64,000 nucleotides of DNA from Allorhizobium ampelinum S4 (lineage in GTDB: Bacteria; Pseudomonadota; Alphaproteobacteria; Rhizobiales; Rhizobiaceae). Both the position numbers and the translations under genes were made by a program. The notes below the pieces were generated by a model. It worked only from the letters and a program-made list of their open reading frames with translations, did not search any database and was not told the DNA's origin. This document shows positions 24,888 through 33,847 of the stretch, one piece after another (the stretch's first letter is position 1; every line of letters begins with the position of its first letter). The DNA is taken from the NCBI RefSeq assembly GCF_000016285.1, contig NC_011986.1, forward strand, positions 14,731-78,730, given 5' to 3'.

Positions 24888-26237
24888 TCAGCCGTGTTTC
24901 ACTGGTTTTGGCGTGATCTGGGTTTTTGCGTCTTTGGCCTTGGTCGTATCGGGCAGTTCGCCAGTCCATTCCCAAGCCTGCGTACCGGGCGGGTTTTCGT
25001 ACCAGCCGGGATCGGTGTAATCGTCGGCAGCGATACCCTCGCGGACCTTCACGACGGAGAACATTCCGCCCATCTCGATGGGACCGTGCTTTCCCCATCC
25101 CGTCATCATCGGGACAGTGTTCTCCGGTATCTCCATCTCCATTTCGCCCATATCGGCCATCCCAGCTGTACCCATGGGCATGTATTCCGGGCGGATTTTC
25201 CTGATTTTCTCCGTGACCGTTTTCTTATCGACGCCGATGAAGGTCGGAACGTCATGTCCCATGGCATTCATCGTGTGGTGCGACTTGTGGCAATGGATTG
25301 CCCAGTCACCGAGGTATTTGGCGTCAAACTCGTAGGCACGCATCGCGCCGACGGGTATGTCGATGCTGACCTCGGGCCAGCGGGCCTCGGGCCTGACCCA
25401 ACCGCCATCCGTGCAGGTAACCTCAAAATCGTAACCGTGCATGTGGATCGGGTGATTGGTCATGGTCAGATTGCCGACACGGACGCGCACGCGGTCGTCC
25501 TTGGAGACGACGAGCGGACTGATGCCGGGGAAGATGCGGCTATTCCAGGCCCAGAGGTTGAAGTCCGTCATTTCCATGATGCGCGGAACGTAAGTTCCGG
25601 GATCGATGTCGTAGGCGCTGAGCAGGAACACGAAGTCACGGTCCACCGGCATGAACGTCTCGTCCTTGGGGTGAATGACGAAAAATCCCATCATGCCCAT
25701 CGCCATCTGGACCATTTCGTCCGAATGCGGGTGGTACATGAAAGTGCCGGATTTTACGAGGTCGAACTCGTAGACGAAGGTCTTGCCGACGGGGATGTGG
25801 GGTTGCGACAGACCGCCGACGCCGTCCATGCCAGACGGCAGGATCATGCCATGCCAATGGACGGTTGTATGTTCCGGCAACTTGTTGGTGACGAAGATGC
25901 GGACCCGATCGCCTTCGACAGCTTCGATCGTCGGCCCTGGAGACTGGCCGTTGTAGCCCCAGAGATGCGCTGTCATCCCCTCGGCCATTTCACGCTCCAC
26001 CGGTTCGGCGACCAGGTGGAACTCCTTGACGCCGTTGTTCATGCGGTGAGGCAGTGTCCAGCCATTCAGCGTCACGACCGGGGTATAGTTGGGTCCTGAC
26101 GATGGTCTGACTGGCGTCTGTGTTTCGGCATTTTCCATGAGCGCGGCTTCCGGCAGGCCCATGTTTGACGTTTTTGCCCACGCCGCAGTCGAAACGAGCG
26201 CCGCGCCTGCACCGAGCATTTGTCTTCTGTTAAACAT
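24888..26237 (-). CDS. Periplasmic multicopper oxidase
   Basis: 449 aa from ATG 26237, which opens a Tat-like signal (FNRRQMLGAGAALVSTAAWA); longer upstream frames have no signal. Copper motifs in order: HWHG, HPH (MYHPHSDEM), NHPIHMHGYDF and HCHKSHH, giving type 1 and trinuclear sites. Likely oxidises Cu(I) to less toxic Cu(II) in the periplasm. The C-terminal third is Met-rich (MPMGTAGMADMGEMEMEIPE), as in copper-tolerance oxidases. Operon neighbour of the TolC-type channel. Confidence 0.92.
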   Translation of the reverse strand: MFNRRQMLGAGAALVSTAAWAKTSNMGLPEAALMENAETQTPVRPSSGPNYTPVVTLNGWTLPHRMNNGVKEFHLVAEPVEREMAEGMTAHLWGYNGQSPGPTIEAVEGDRVRIFVTNKLPEHTTVHWHGMILPSGMDGVGGLSQPHIPVGKTFVYEFDLVKSGTFMYHPHSDEMVQMAMGMMGFFVIHPKDETFMPVDRDFVFLLSAYDIDPGTYVPRIMEMTDFNLWAWNSRIFPGISPLVVSKDDRVRVRVGNLTMTNHPIHMHGYDFEVTCTDGGWVRPEARWPEVSIDIPVGAMRAYEFDAKYLGDWAIHCHKSHHTMNAMGHDVPTFIGVDKKTVTEKIRKIRPEYMPMGTAGMADMGEMEMEIPENTVPMMTGWGKHGPIEMGGMFSVVKVREGIAADDYTDPGWYENPPGTQAWEWTGELPDTTKAKDAKTQITPKPVKHG

Positions 26238-26250
26238 TGTCTTGTCCTTT

Positions 26251-27711
26251 TCAGTGACCGCCGCCGCTTTCGGCGGCCGCTGCAACCTCGGTCTCACCAC
26301 CTGCTGCACCCGCGCCGCCGCCATAGATGGCAGGTGCGAGATTGGCTTCGGCCAACCAGAAATCGCGTTTTGCATTGACGGCGAGGAGGACCGAATTGAC
26401 CTTTTCCCGGCTGTCGGCGAGCAGTTCGAACGTGTTGGAAATCATGCCATTGTAGGTGAGGAGGGATTCCTCTTCGATCTTGCTGCGCAACGGCACGACA
26501 CTGTTGCGGTAGTGCCTGGCGATGTCGTAGTTCGACCGATAGGCCTGATAGGCGGACCTTGCTTCAGACCGGACGTTGACTGCCTTTTCCGCGAGCAGGT
26601 TTGCCGTCCGCATGTAGGCCAGTTCGCCCTTCCTCATACGCGCTTTGCCGCTGTCGAAGATTGGAATCACGAATTCCAGTTCGACATTGCCGGTCGTGTC
26701 CTTTTTCTTTTCACCGTCCTCCAATTCGCGTTCCGTCTCGAACCCGGACAGGATTTCGAGATCGGTGACGTAGCGTGTCGCTTCCGTCAGCTTGTAGGAT
26801 TTTGCGGTGGTATTGAGGTCGAGCTTGGCCATCTGCAGGTCCACCCGACGTTGCAAAGCCTCGGCTTCGATAAGGTCTCGCTTGACAAGACTCTTGGGAA
26901 GCTGCGGCAGTCGATTGGGAATCTGATAGTCGATGTCCGAGCCCCAAAGTCCCATGAGACGTGTCAGCTCTTCCTTTGCAAGACGGGCTTCAAGCCTTGC
27001 CTTGGCGGTCTGGCCTGCCAGTTCAGCATAAAAGACATGCTCGCGGGCCTGGCCTCCCTTCGTCATGGAGCCTGTTTCGCCAAGTTTCTTCGCGAGTTCC
27101 GACGCTGCGTCGGCGGCGGCTTGTGCCTGGCTGAGCTGGGCGACCGTTTCCCAGGAGGCAACGGCAGTTATCCATGCGCGACGGGTCTCCGCCGCCAACT
27201 GAAGTGTCCGAACGGCAGCAGCGAGCTGTGCCTTGCGGAACCCGGCATCGGCGATTTCGACGTTCCGCTTGTGGGTGGCGAGTGCGAGGATGTTGGTGGC
27301 GATCACACCTTCGATGGCTCTATAAGCTTCGAGACCGGGTGTGCCGATCCCCGTCAGGCCGATACCGACCGTCGGGTTTACGAGCATCGTGGACTGCCAT
27401 GCATCCGCCGAAGAGTCTCCAAGATCGGCGTAGGCCGCCTGCAGACCCTTGTTGTTGAGAAGGGCTATCTGCACCGCCGTCTCGACGTCGACGGTCTTTT
27501 TGGTGAGGAGCGTCTTTACCCGGCCTGAGACCAACTGCGCGTCCTGGCGATTCTGCACCCAAACGGTGTCCTTTCCCGTCGCCTCGGCCGTTTTGTTTGA
27601 AACGTTAGAAAACCCGGCGGTTGTCGCAGAGTATTCCGTCGATGATACGCATCCACCGAGAATGAGCGGCAGTGCAACAGTCGCAGCGCATTTAAAAGTG
27701 AAAAGGCTCAT
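26251..27711 (-). CDS. TolC-family outer-membrane efflux lipoprotein (CusC-like)
   Basis: 486 aa with a lipoprotein signal (LPLILGGC, Cys 21) and two tandem outer-membrane-efflux-protein repeats of long helices (VQIALLNNKGLQAAYADLGDS early; VNVRSEARSAYQAYRSNYDIARHYRNSV late). It should form the outer-membrane duct for copper, perhaps with CusBA encoded at 37.8-42.4 kb. The C-terminus is Gly/Ala/Glu-rich, ending GGGH. It overlaps the lipoprotein gene upstream by 4 bp (ATGA). Confidence 0.9.
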   Translation of the reverse strand: MSLFTFKCAATVALPLILGGCVSSTEYSATTAGFSNVSNKTAEATGKDTVWVQNRQDAQLVSGRVKTLLTKKTVDVETAVQIALLNNKGLQAAYADLGDSSADAWQSTMLVNPTVGIGLTGIGTPGLEAYRAIEGVIATNILALATHKRNVEIADAGFRKAQLAAAVRTLQLAAETRRAWITAVASWETVAQLSQAQAAADAASELAKKLGETGSMTKGGQAREHVFYAELAGQTAKARLEARLAKEELTRLMGLWGSDIDYQIPNRLPQLPKSLVKRDLIEAEALQRRVDLQMAKLDLNTTAKSYKLTEATRYVTDLEILSGFETERELEDGEKKKDTTGNVELEFVIPIFDSGKARMRKGELAYMRTANLLAEKAVNVRSEARSAYQAYRSNYDIARHYRNSVVPLRSKIEEESLLTYNGMISNTFELLADSREKVNSVLLAVNAKRDFWLAEANLAPAIYGGGAGAAGGETEVAAAAESGGGH

Positions 27712-27935
27712 GACGCGTCTCCTTCCGGAGCTTGCGCGTCATTCTGATTTCGCCATGGTTTGGGATCGACCGGGATCCGGTGCGTGTAGCCCGAAACAGG
27801 GCTGGAGTAAGTCACCGGGCGAACGCCGGCTGTAGAGTCGGCAACTTCGCTCGAAGCGATGACTTCAGGAGGCAACGTGGCAGCGCAACCGCTCGCGAAA
27901 AGCGGTAAGGCAACCACCAGAATTTTGAGGTTCAT
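27708..27935 (-). CDS. Small lipoprotein at head of the oxidase-TolC operon
   Basis: 75 aa from ATG 27935. Lipobox LFASGC with Cys about residue 17, then a Pro/Ser-rich mature chain (YSSPVSGYTHRIPVDPKPWRNQNDA). Translationally coupled to the TolC-type gene. Such small lipoproteins are common beside CusC-like channels; the exact role is unknown. Confidence 0.75.
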   Translation of the reverse strand: MNLKILVVALPLFASGCAATLPPEVIASSEVADSTAGVRPVTYSSPVSGYTHRIPVDPKPWRNQNDAQAPEGDAS

Positions 27936-28024
27936 GGTGTAATCCGAATAGGAGGTGTCAGCGGCGCAACGAGCCATTTGCCCGTAGACGCACGTTCAGA
28001 CCCGCAAGGGCGGGTTGAGCCTAT

Positions 28025-28411
28025 TCAGATGTTCGGTGGGCGATGCAAAGGAACGAGTTCGCCGATGACGTCGCTGTCGTTCATGAAAGCATGGATGGAC
28101 GAAACGACGGGGCCATTCCAAGTGTCTATGTTTGCTATGATCGCAATACTGACACAGAAGTCTTTGCAGCACTCCTGCTTTACCACTTTTGACGAATCCT
28201 CGTCCGCAGACACTTGATCGTGATGGTCGTGTTCGCTCATCTGAGCGCCAGCATACTCCATGCTTTCCGACATTACCATCGGAGCATCGGATGCCCGCCC
28301 GTGCATGGCTGCTGCGGCTGTGGACAGCGAGTATCCCGCCAGTGATACAATGATCACCAGTCTAATCAGAATCAGCAATTGCTTGCAGATGATTCGATAC
28401 ATCGAGCCCAT
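28025..28411 (-). CDS. Small exported Cys/His/Met-rich protein (DUF2946-like architecture)
   Basis: 128 aa. N-terminal hydrophobic signal or anchor (LLILIRLVIIVSLAGYSLS), Met/His-rich middle (MVMSESMEY, EHDHHD), then ECCKDFC followed by a hydrophobic stretch and a Pro-rich end (PLHRPPNI). This layout is shared with the proteins at 28659, 32285 and 36877. Likely binds copper in the periplasm or membrane. Possibly co-transcribed with the lipoprotein-TolC-oxidase operon 90 bp downstream. Confidence 0.65.
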   Translation of the reverse strand: MGSMYRIICKQLLILIRLVIIVSLAGYSLSTAAAAMHGRASDAPMVMSESMEYAGAQMSEHDHHDQVSADEDSSKVVKQECCKDFCVSIAIIANIDTWNGPVVSSIHAFMNDSDVIGELVPLHRPPNI

Positions 28412-28658
28412 TTCTCACAGCTACCTTCAATGGAGCCAAATTTCAACAACTCAAATATGTCAGGAAAATCGGAGTCGTATTTGTGACGACGAACTTTCGT
28501 CCGATTTGACGATAAGGGTTCCAACGCTGGCAAGGTCAAGAGCGGCAGTCGAACGAAATTGATTTGTAGTCGTTGTCGGGTGGCGCTTCACGGAACCGAT
28601 GGCGAACCTGAGCGTTTCTCAGGGTCATTCACCGGAGCATCGCAGGAGCGTCACTTGC

Positions 28659-29003
28659 ATGCCTAAGGGAAAATCTTCCATGTTCGGTCGCAGCATAAAA
28701 AAGAGAATGTGTCTAATTCTTGCGATACTTCTCATCTTGTCAAATATCCATGGAACGGCGCTGGCGGGTGGCGCATCTGCCGATCACTGCCCTTCAATCT
28801 CTTCATTGGCATCTAGCCACGATTCTAAAGGTTCTGTTGGACACGCTTGCTGCCCCACCATGATTTGCTGCCCAATCTTAGTCTCGGTGGACGTGCTTGG
28901 TGGTCCAGACAGACGGAGGGCTGTTGTATTCGTCGCGGTCGAACAACCAATCAGTTTGCTGTTTCTTCGTCCGGACTATCCGCCCCCAAAGCTTCTAAGC
29001 TGA
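28659..29003 (+). CDS. Small exported Cys-rich protein (DUF2946-like architecture)
   Basis: About 114 aa (ATG 28659; ATG 28680 also possible). Signal/anchor CLILAILLILSNIHGTALA, a His/Ser-rich stretch, then HACCPTMICCPILVSVDV and a Pro-rich end (RPDYPPPKLL). Paired cysteines and position in the copper island suggest metal binding. First gene of a plus-strand set with the DUF305 and Csp genes. Confidence 0.6.
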   Translation: MPKGKSSMFGRSIKKRMCLILAILLILSNIHGTALAGGASADHCPSISSLASSHDSKGSVGHACCPTMICCPILVSVDVLGGPDRRRAVVFVAVEQPISLLFLRPDYPPPKLLS

Positions 29004-29045
29004 GTTGCGAAGCGTACCAAATTGTATCCAATCAGGAGAACTAAA

Positions 29046-29474
29046 ATGAAAACTATCGTAAGAATCTCGCTCGCCGCTGCATGCGCTTTGTCATTGCTCA
29101 CTGTCATGCCCGCCATGTCGTTCGCAGAGATGGCCTATCCGGAAAAGTGTAAGTCCGAGATGGACATGTCAAAGATGGATATGAAGTCCGGTGACATGGG
29201 CATGGGCGACATGATGACCGACTATCAGAAGGCATCGATGGAAGGCATGAAGTCGATGCAGATGAACATGATGCAGGGCATGATGAAGAAGGACGCAGAC
29301 GTTGCCTTCGTGTGCGGGATGATCGCCCATCACATGGGCGCGATCAGCATGTCCGAGGTCGAGCTGAAATATGGTGACAACGAATGGGCCAAAAAATCCG
29401 CACAGAAGATCATCGACGCGCAGACCAAGGAAATCGCCGAGATGACTGACTGGCTCGACAAGGAAGCGAAGTAG
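29046..29474 (+). CDS. DUF305 periplasmic Met-rich copper-binding protein
   Basis: 142 aa from ATG 29046. Signal peptide ends SFAEM. Strikingly Met/Asp/Lys-rich (MDMSKMDMKSGDMGMGDMM), then the DUF305/CopM-type helical domain with CGMIAHHMGAISMSEVEL and a C-terminal DAQTKEIAEMTDWL helix. Likely a periplasmic copper or silver sink. Confidence 0.88.
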   Translation: MKTIVRISLAAACALSLLTVMPAMSFAEMAYPEKCKSEMDMSKMDMKSGDMGMGDMMTDYQKASMEGMKSMQMNMMQGMMKKDADVAFVCGMIAHHMGAISMSEVELKYGDNEWAKKSAQKIIDAQTKEIAEMTDWLDKEAK

Positions 29475-29483
29475 GAAGGAAGC

Positions 29484-29822
29484 ATGACCATGCATCACAT
29501 TTCAGATGAAATGAAAGTCTGCATCGACAATTGTCTCGCCTGCTATCGCGAGTGTTTATCGATGGCTATGGGGCACTGCTTGGAAATGGGCGGCGAACAT
29601 ACGGAGCCGAAGCATTTGAAGCTTATGATGGCCTGCGCGGAAATTTGCCGGACTTCGGCTCATTTCATGCTCCTGGGTTCAGAGCATCACAAGCACGTGT
29701 GCCGAGAATGCGCTGAGATTTGCGCTCAGTGCGCCGATGATTGTGAGCGCGTCGGGGACATGGAGTCGTGTGTAGCGACTTGCCGTCGCTGTGCGGACAG
29801 CTGCGCTAAAATGGCGGCCTGA
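29484..29822 (+). CDS. Four-helix-bundle copper storage protein (Csp/DUF326)
   Basis: 112 aa, no export signal, so cytosolic like Csp3. Regular Cys spacing on helices (CIDNCLACYRECL, CAEICRTSAHF, CRECAEICAQCADDCERV, CVATCRRCADSCAK) plus His/Met residues gives the Cys-lined core that stores many Cu(I) ions. 9 bp after the DUF305 gene, same operon. Confidence 0.92.
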   Translation: MTMHHISDEMKVCIDNCLACYRECLSMAMGHCLEMGGEHTEPKHLKLMMACAEICRTSAHFMLLGSEHHKHVCRECAEICAQCADDCERVGDMESCVATCRRCADSCAKMAA

Positions 29823-29824
29823 AA

Positions 29825-29860
29825 GTTGGGGGAGAGCACTCTCACATGCTCTTCCCCAAC
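29825..29860. terminator. Hairpin between convergent csp and P-type ATPase genes
   Basis: GTTGGGGGAGAGCA pairs with TGCTCTTCCCCAAC (14 bp, one G-U) around an 8-nt loop, 3 bp past the csp stop. The sequence after it (ACTTAGTTT) is moderately T-rich. Confidence 0.65.
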
Positions 29861-29920
29861 ACTTAGTTTATCAGGCGACAGCCTGCGACGCAGAAAGCAG
29901 CGTCCATTCTCGATCCCACC

Positions 29921-32134
29921 TCATATCCGCACACTCCTCAATCTCAAAGCATTGCCAATCACGCTTACCGACGAAAGCGCCATGGCAGCCGCTGCGATGA
30001 TTGGGGACAGCAAAAGCCCGAACGAGGGATAGAGCAATCCGGCGGCAATCGGTACTCCAGCCGCGTTGTATATGAAGGCGAAAAACAGGTTCTGCCTGAT
30101 ATTGCTCATTGTCGCCTGGCTCAGTTCACGAGCCCGCACGATCCCCTGAAGGTCGCCCTTCAGCAGGGTTACGCCAGCACTCTCGATCGCGACATCGGTG
30201 CCGGTCCCCATGGCAATTCCGACGTCGGCCGCAGCCAGGGCGGGAGCGTCGTTCACACCGTCCCCCGCCATTGCGACGATCCGGCCTTCTTCTCGCAAAC
30301 GCTTCACGATCTCGCTCTTGTCTTCCGGCAGGATTTCGGCTTCGACCTCGGTGATCCCAAGCTTGCGTGCGACTGCGGCGGCCGTCGTCTTGTTGTCGCC
30401 CGTCAGCATCACGACCCGGACCCCTGCCTTGAGCAACGCTTGGACTGCGTCGGGTGTCGTCGTCTTGATCGGATCGGCGATCGCTAAAAGGCCGCCGAGG
30501 TCGCCGTCTACCGCTACGAAAATGACTGTTGCGCCTTCTCCTCTCAGTGCCTCCGCCTGGCTGGTAAGAGCCGAGACATCGATATGAGCTTCCTCCATGA
30601 TGCGGTGGCTGCCTATGATGAGCCTGCGTCCGTCGACACTTCCCGTAACCCCTTTGCCAACCGGGCTATCGAAATCTTCCGCGACGCCGAGAACCAACTG
30701 GCGCTCCGTCGCCGCGTTGACTATGGCAGTTGCCAGTGGATGCTCGCTCGCTCGTTCCAGCGTTGCCGCCAGGCGCAGCAGTTCGGGTTCTGTGAACCCA
30801 TTTATCGCGGCCATGGACGTTACCTTGGGTTTACCCTCGGTCAGGGTTCCGGTCTTGTCGACGACCAACGTGTCGACTTTCTCGAAACGCTCCAGGGCTT
30901 CGGCATTCTTGATCAGGACACCAAGACCAGCACCCCGGCCAACGCCAACCATGATCGACATCGGCGTTGCAAGGCCCAACGCGCAGGGGCATGCGATGAT
31001 GAGCACCGCGACCGCGGCGACAAGACCGTGGGCAAAGCGCGGTTCTGGACCCCAGATCATCCATGCTGCGAATGCGACGATGGCAATGCCGATCACCACG
31101 GGGACGAACCAGCCTGAGACTTCGTCGGCCAGGCGCTGGATGGGCGCTCGCGAGCGCTGGGCGTCCGCAACCATGCGGACGATCTGCGACAGCATGGTAT
31201 CGCGGCCGACTTTTCCTGCCTCCATGACGAAGCCACCGGTCTGGTTCATCGTCCCGCCTATCAGCTTTGCACCGACCTCTTTGGTGACGGGCATCGATTC
31301 ACCGGTGATCATCGATTCATCAACCGAACTGCGTCCTTCGATAAGGCTGCCATCGACCGGGACCTTTTCACCGGGGCGAACCCGAAGCCGATCCCCGACG
31401 ACAACCATTTCCAGGTCGATGTCCTCGTCGACACCGTCGCGGACGCGGCGTGCCGTCTTGGGGGCAAGGTCAAGAAGTGCGCGGATGGCTCCACCGGTCT
31501 GTTCACGGGCTTGCAACTCCAGAACCTGTCCCAGCAACACCAGCACCGTGATGACGGCTGCAGCTTCGAAATAGATGGCGACTGAACCGTCTGCGGAGCG
31601 GAAAGTGGCGGGAAACAGACCAGGTGCAAGGGTTGCAACAACGCTGTAAGTCCACGCGACCCCGGTCCCCATTGCTATCAATGTGAACATGTTCAGGCGC
31701 ATAGTGACGAGGGACTTCCATGCTCGCTCGAAGAATGGAAAGCCTGCCCATAGGACGACAGGTGTAGCCAGAACAAGCTGAATCCAATTCGAGGTCTGGG
31801 CACCAAGCACCATGTGAAGATTGGTGAGGTGTCCACCCATCTCCAGCATGAGGACGGGCACGGACAGAACGAGCCCGATCCAGAAACGGCGTTTCATGTC
31901 GAGATATTCGGCGCTTGGCCCGGTATCCGTTGTGACTGCTTCCGGTTCAAGAGTCATCCCACAGATAGGGCAGTTCCCGGGGCCAATTTGCTTTACCTGC
32001 GGATGCATAGGGCATGTGTAAATTACGCCCTCCGTCTGATACGTCACTGAACTCTTTTGGGCCACGAGCGTGGCCTGAGCACCGTGCCCTTGATGATGAT
32101 TGTGGTGACTTTCATGGCTTTTTTGCTCGTCCAT
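29921..32134 (-). CDS. P1B-type copper/silver ATPase with N-terminal CxMHP metal-binding domain
   Basis: 737 aa from ATG 32134 (GGAGC upstream; the longer frame lacks a start signal). A His-rich N-terminus ([12 protein letters not shown]) and a heavy-metal-binding YHS-like module ([27 protein letters not shown]) replace the usual HMA domains. Core: about eight helices, [13 protein letters not shown] with the CPC ion site, [11 protein letters not shown] with the phosphorylated Asp, the HP motif (SEHPLATAI) and [10 protein letters not shown]. Exports Cu(I)/Ag(I). It differs from the HMA-type ATPase at 33848, so the two are not simple duplicates. Confidence 0.93.
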   Translation of the reverse strand: MDEQKSHESHHNHHQGHGAQATLVAQKSSVTYQTEGVIYTCPMHPQVKQIGPGNCPICGMTLEPEAVTTDTGPSAEYLDMKRRFWIGLVLSVPVLMLEMGGHLTNLHMVLGAQTSNWIQLVLATPVVLWAGFPFFERAWKSLVTMRLNMFTLIAMGTGVAWTYSVVATLAPGLFPATFRSADGSVAIYFEAAAVITVLVLLGQVLELQAREQTGGAIRALLDLAPKTARRVRDGVDEDIDLEMVVVGDRLRVRPGEKVPVDGSLIEGRSSVDESMITGESMPVTKEVGAKLIGGTMNQTGGFVMEAGKVGRDTMLSQIVRMVADAQRSRAPIQRLADEVSGWFVPVVIGIAIVAFAAWMIWGPEPRFAHGLVAAVAVLIIACPCALGLATPMSIMVGVGRGAGLGVLIKNAEALERFEKVDTLVVDKTGTLTEGKPKVTSMAAINGFTEPELLRLAATLERASEHPLATAIVNAATERQLVLGVAEDFDSPVGKGVTGSVDGRRLIIGSHRIMEEAHIDVSALTSQAEALRGEGATVIFVAVDGDLGGLLAIADPIKTTTPDAVQALLKAGVRVVMLTGDNKTTAAAVARKLGITEVEAEILPEDKSEIVKRLREEGRIVAMAGDGVNDAPALAAADVGIAMGTGTDVAIESAGVTLLKGDLQGIVRARELSQATMSNIRQNLFFAFIYNAAGVPIAAGLLYPSFGLLLSPIIAAAAMALSSVSVIGNALRLRSVRI

Positions 32135-32284
32135 TAGATAGCTCCTTGTTGGTTCGTCTCCAGGACTTCGAAAGGAAACGCAGCACGGCGGCCTCGACAA
32201 TCGCCACCGGAATGGTCGCCGTGCAGCTATGGCAGGCAACCGAAGGATCATACCGCCGTTGAGCGGAAGTGTTCAGAGAATGGA

Positions 32285-32635
32285 TCAGGGAGGGCCGAGA
32301 ACAGGTCGGTAGCTGAGACCTGTGATTAACTGCTGAGGATGGAGGGATCTCTGAGGGCCAGTACCTACATGAAAAACACCAGGATTCGTAGGCGGAAGGA
32401 TGACGTTGCACAGGCTGCATACGCTTTTGCAACAGACCATCTGCTCGACATGGTGGCGATCATCTTGGCGAGCTTCTTCGCCCATGGACGTTTCGACATG
32501 TAGCGCTTGAGGTAAGTCGTTATCGCATAATTCGGAAGCAGCCTCGGCCATCGGCGCGACGAGGAACATAATTGCGACCAAAACGGCCAGCAATCCTCTC
32601 GCGTATCGTCGAATGGTTTGGCTTACGGCGATCAT
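32285..32635 (-). CDS. Small exported Cys/His-rich protein (DUF2946-like architecture)
   Basis: 116 aa. Signal/anchor LLAVLVAIMFLVAPMAEAA, acidic His-containing middle (DDRHHVEQM), then VCCKSVCSLCNVILPPTNP and a Pro-rich end (SYRPVLGPP). Third of four proteins in the island with this layout. 150 bp upstream of the P-type ATPase gene on the same strand, so possibly co-expressed with it. Confidence 0.62.
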   Translation of the reverse strand: MIAVSQTIRRYARGLLAVLVAIMFLVAPMAEAASELCDNDLPQALHVETSMGEEARQDDRHHVEQMVCCKSVCSLCNVILPPTNPGVFHVGTGPQRSLHPQQLITGLSYRPVLGPP

Positions 32636-32697
32636 GATGTCGTTCGGTCCCTATCGTCGTACTCAAGCATAGTACCGTGGCGTGGCAAGAGTTGCGT

Positions 32698-32711
32698 TGA
32701 TCCTGATCAAG
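32698..32711 (+). promoter_or_regulatory. FNR/FixK-type box upstream of cytochrome c'
   Basis: TTGATCCTGATCAA is a perfect palindrome matching the FNR/FixK consensus (TTGAT-N4-ATCAA), 94 bp before the cytochrome c' start. It suggests low-oxygen or nitric-oxide-linked control by an FnrN/FixK/Nnr-type regulator. Confidence 0.7.
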
Positions 32712-32804
32712 CTCAAGGACGGTTTCAGACCCAGAAGGTTTGGCTCCGGTGTAACGGGATGGTCAAAAACAGGAGGAATAGCCTCCGGCAAAATGGAGTG
32801 TAGC

Positions 32805-33377
32805 ATGGCATTGAAGGCGAGAGTGACGAAACTGGCCACTTCGGCGCTTTCAATAGTCATTTTCGGCACGGTGATCTCCTTGGCTATCGCTCAAAACGCC
32901 GCGCCCGGCAAGGTTGTCCAAAGACAGGACGGTATGAAGGCGATGGCAAACGCCGCCAAGTCCATCGACGCCATGTTCAAGGACTTGTCGCCCTATGACG
33001 CAAGAGCTTTCAAAGCGGCCGCCGAGACCATTCTGGCTCACTCGGGACCTAGCCTGTCGGCGCTGTTCGACGGTTCCGGTGCCACGCCTGGCTCAAAAGC
33101 CAGCACAATCATTGAAACCGACCGCCAACACTTCGACAAGCTGGCAAAGGACCTTGGCATCTACGCGTCAGCGCTGTCTGTCGCAGCTGACCGAAATCCC
33201 GACAGGCTTGGACCAGAAACGCGGATGCAAATAGGAGATGCCATGGGAGGCGGACCGCTCGCGAGAAAGGTCGACGCAGCGAGAGATGCAGCATCAATGC
33301 CCGCAGAACACGCTTTTCACATGATGCTTCAGACTTGCACGTCGTGCCACGCGACGTTTCGGGTCAAGACGGACTGA
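32805..33377 (+). CDS. Cytochrome c' (class II c-type cytochrome)
   Basis: 190 aa from ATG 32805 (GGAG 6 nt upstream; ATG 32793 also in frame). Signal peptide ends ISLAIAQ. Four-helix-bundle domain with the C-terminal haem motif CTSCHATFR, typical of cytochrome c', which binds NO and may blunt NO or peroxide stress. An FNR-type box lies upstream. The longer frame back to 32682 covers the promoter and is not coding. Confidence 0.9.
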   Translation: MALKARVTKLATSALSIVIFGTVISLAIAQNAAPGKVVQRQDGMKAMANAAKSIDAMFKDLSPYDARAFKAAAETILAHSGPSLSALFDGSGATPGSKASTIIETDRQHFDKLAKDLGIYASALSVAADRNPDRLGPETRMQIGDAMGGGPLARKVDAARDAASMPAEHAFHMMLQTCTSCHATFRVKTD

Positions 33378-33388
33378 TCAAATTCATT

Positions 33389-33832
33389 TTAGACAACGTT
33401 GGCGAGGCCAAACTTGGATGGCATACCAGGCCCGATGTTCTCCAGGGTGTCGGCGAAACCTTCGATGATCGGGCAGTCCGGCCGATCATCGCCGTGGCAA
33501 TGGCTGGCGAGATGCTTCAACGTCTTCGTCATAGCGGCAATCGCCGCAGCCTTGCGCTCGAGTTCCGCGATGTGTTCAAGCGCGATCGCCTTGACGTCGG
33601 AGCTTGCCCGCGAACGGTCCCGCCACAGGGCTAGCAGCGTCTTCATCTGTTCGACCGAAAACCCGAGGTCACGAGCACGGCGAATGAACTGCAGCGTATG
33701 GACATCGCTGTCGCCGTATGTGCGGTAGCTGGACTCCGTACGGTGTGCGGGCGTGATCAACTTGATCTGTTCGTAATAGCGGATCATCTTGGTCGAGACG
33801 CCCGAAGCCTTGGATGCTTCACCGATGTTCAT
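33389..33832 (-). CDS. hmrR: MerR-family Cu(I)-responsive regulator (CueR/HmrR)
   Basis: 147 aa. N-terminal MerR helix-turn-helix (MNIGEASKASGVSTKMIRYYEQ... YRTYGDSDVHTLQFIRRARDLGFS), dimerisation helix, and the Cu(I)-binding loop CHGDDRPDC with the two cysteines spaced as in CueR, ending PII. Lies 15 bp after the copA gene. Its likely targets are the two 19-bp-spaced operators at 36358-36388 and 36714-36744. Confidence 0.93.
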   Translation of the reverse strand: MNIGEASKASGVSTKMIRYYEQIKLITPAHRTESSYRTYGDSDVHTLQFIRRARDLGFSVEQMKTLLALWRDRSRASSDVKAIALEHIAELERKAAAIAAMTKTLKHLASHCHGDDRPDCPIIEGFADTLENIGPGMPSKFGLANVV

Positions 33833-33847
33833 CGTGGTTTCCTTCCG

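Noticed and set aside
32682..32804. Upstream extension of the cytochrome c' frame
   Set aside because: It contains the FNR-type box and has no signal peptide at its start; it is promoter sequence.
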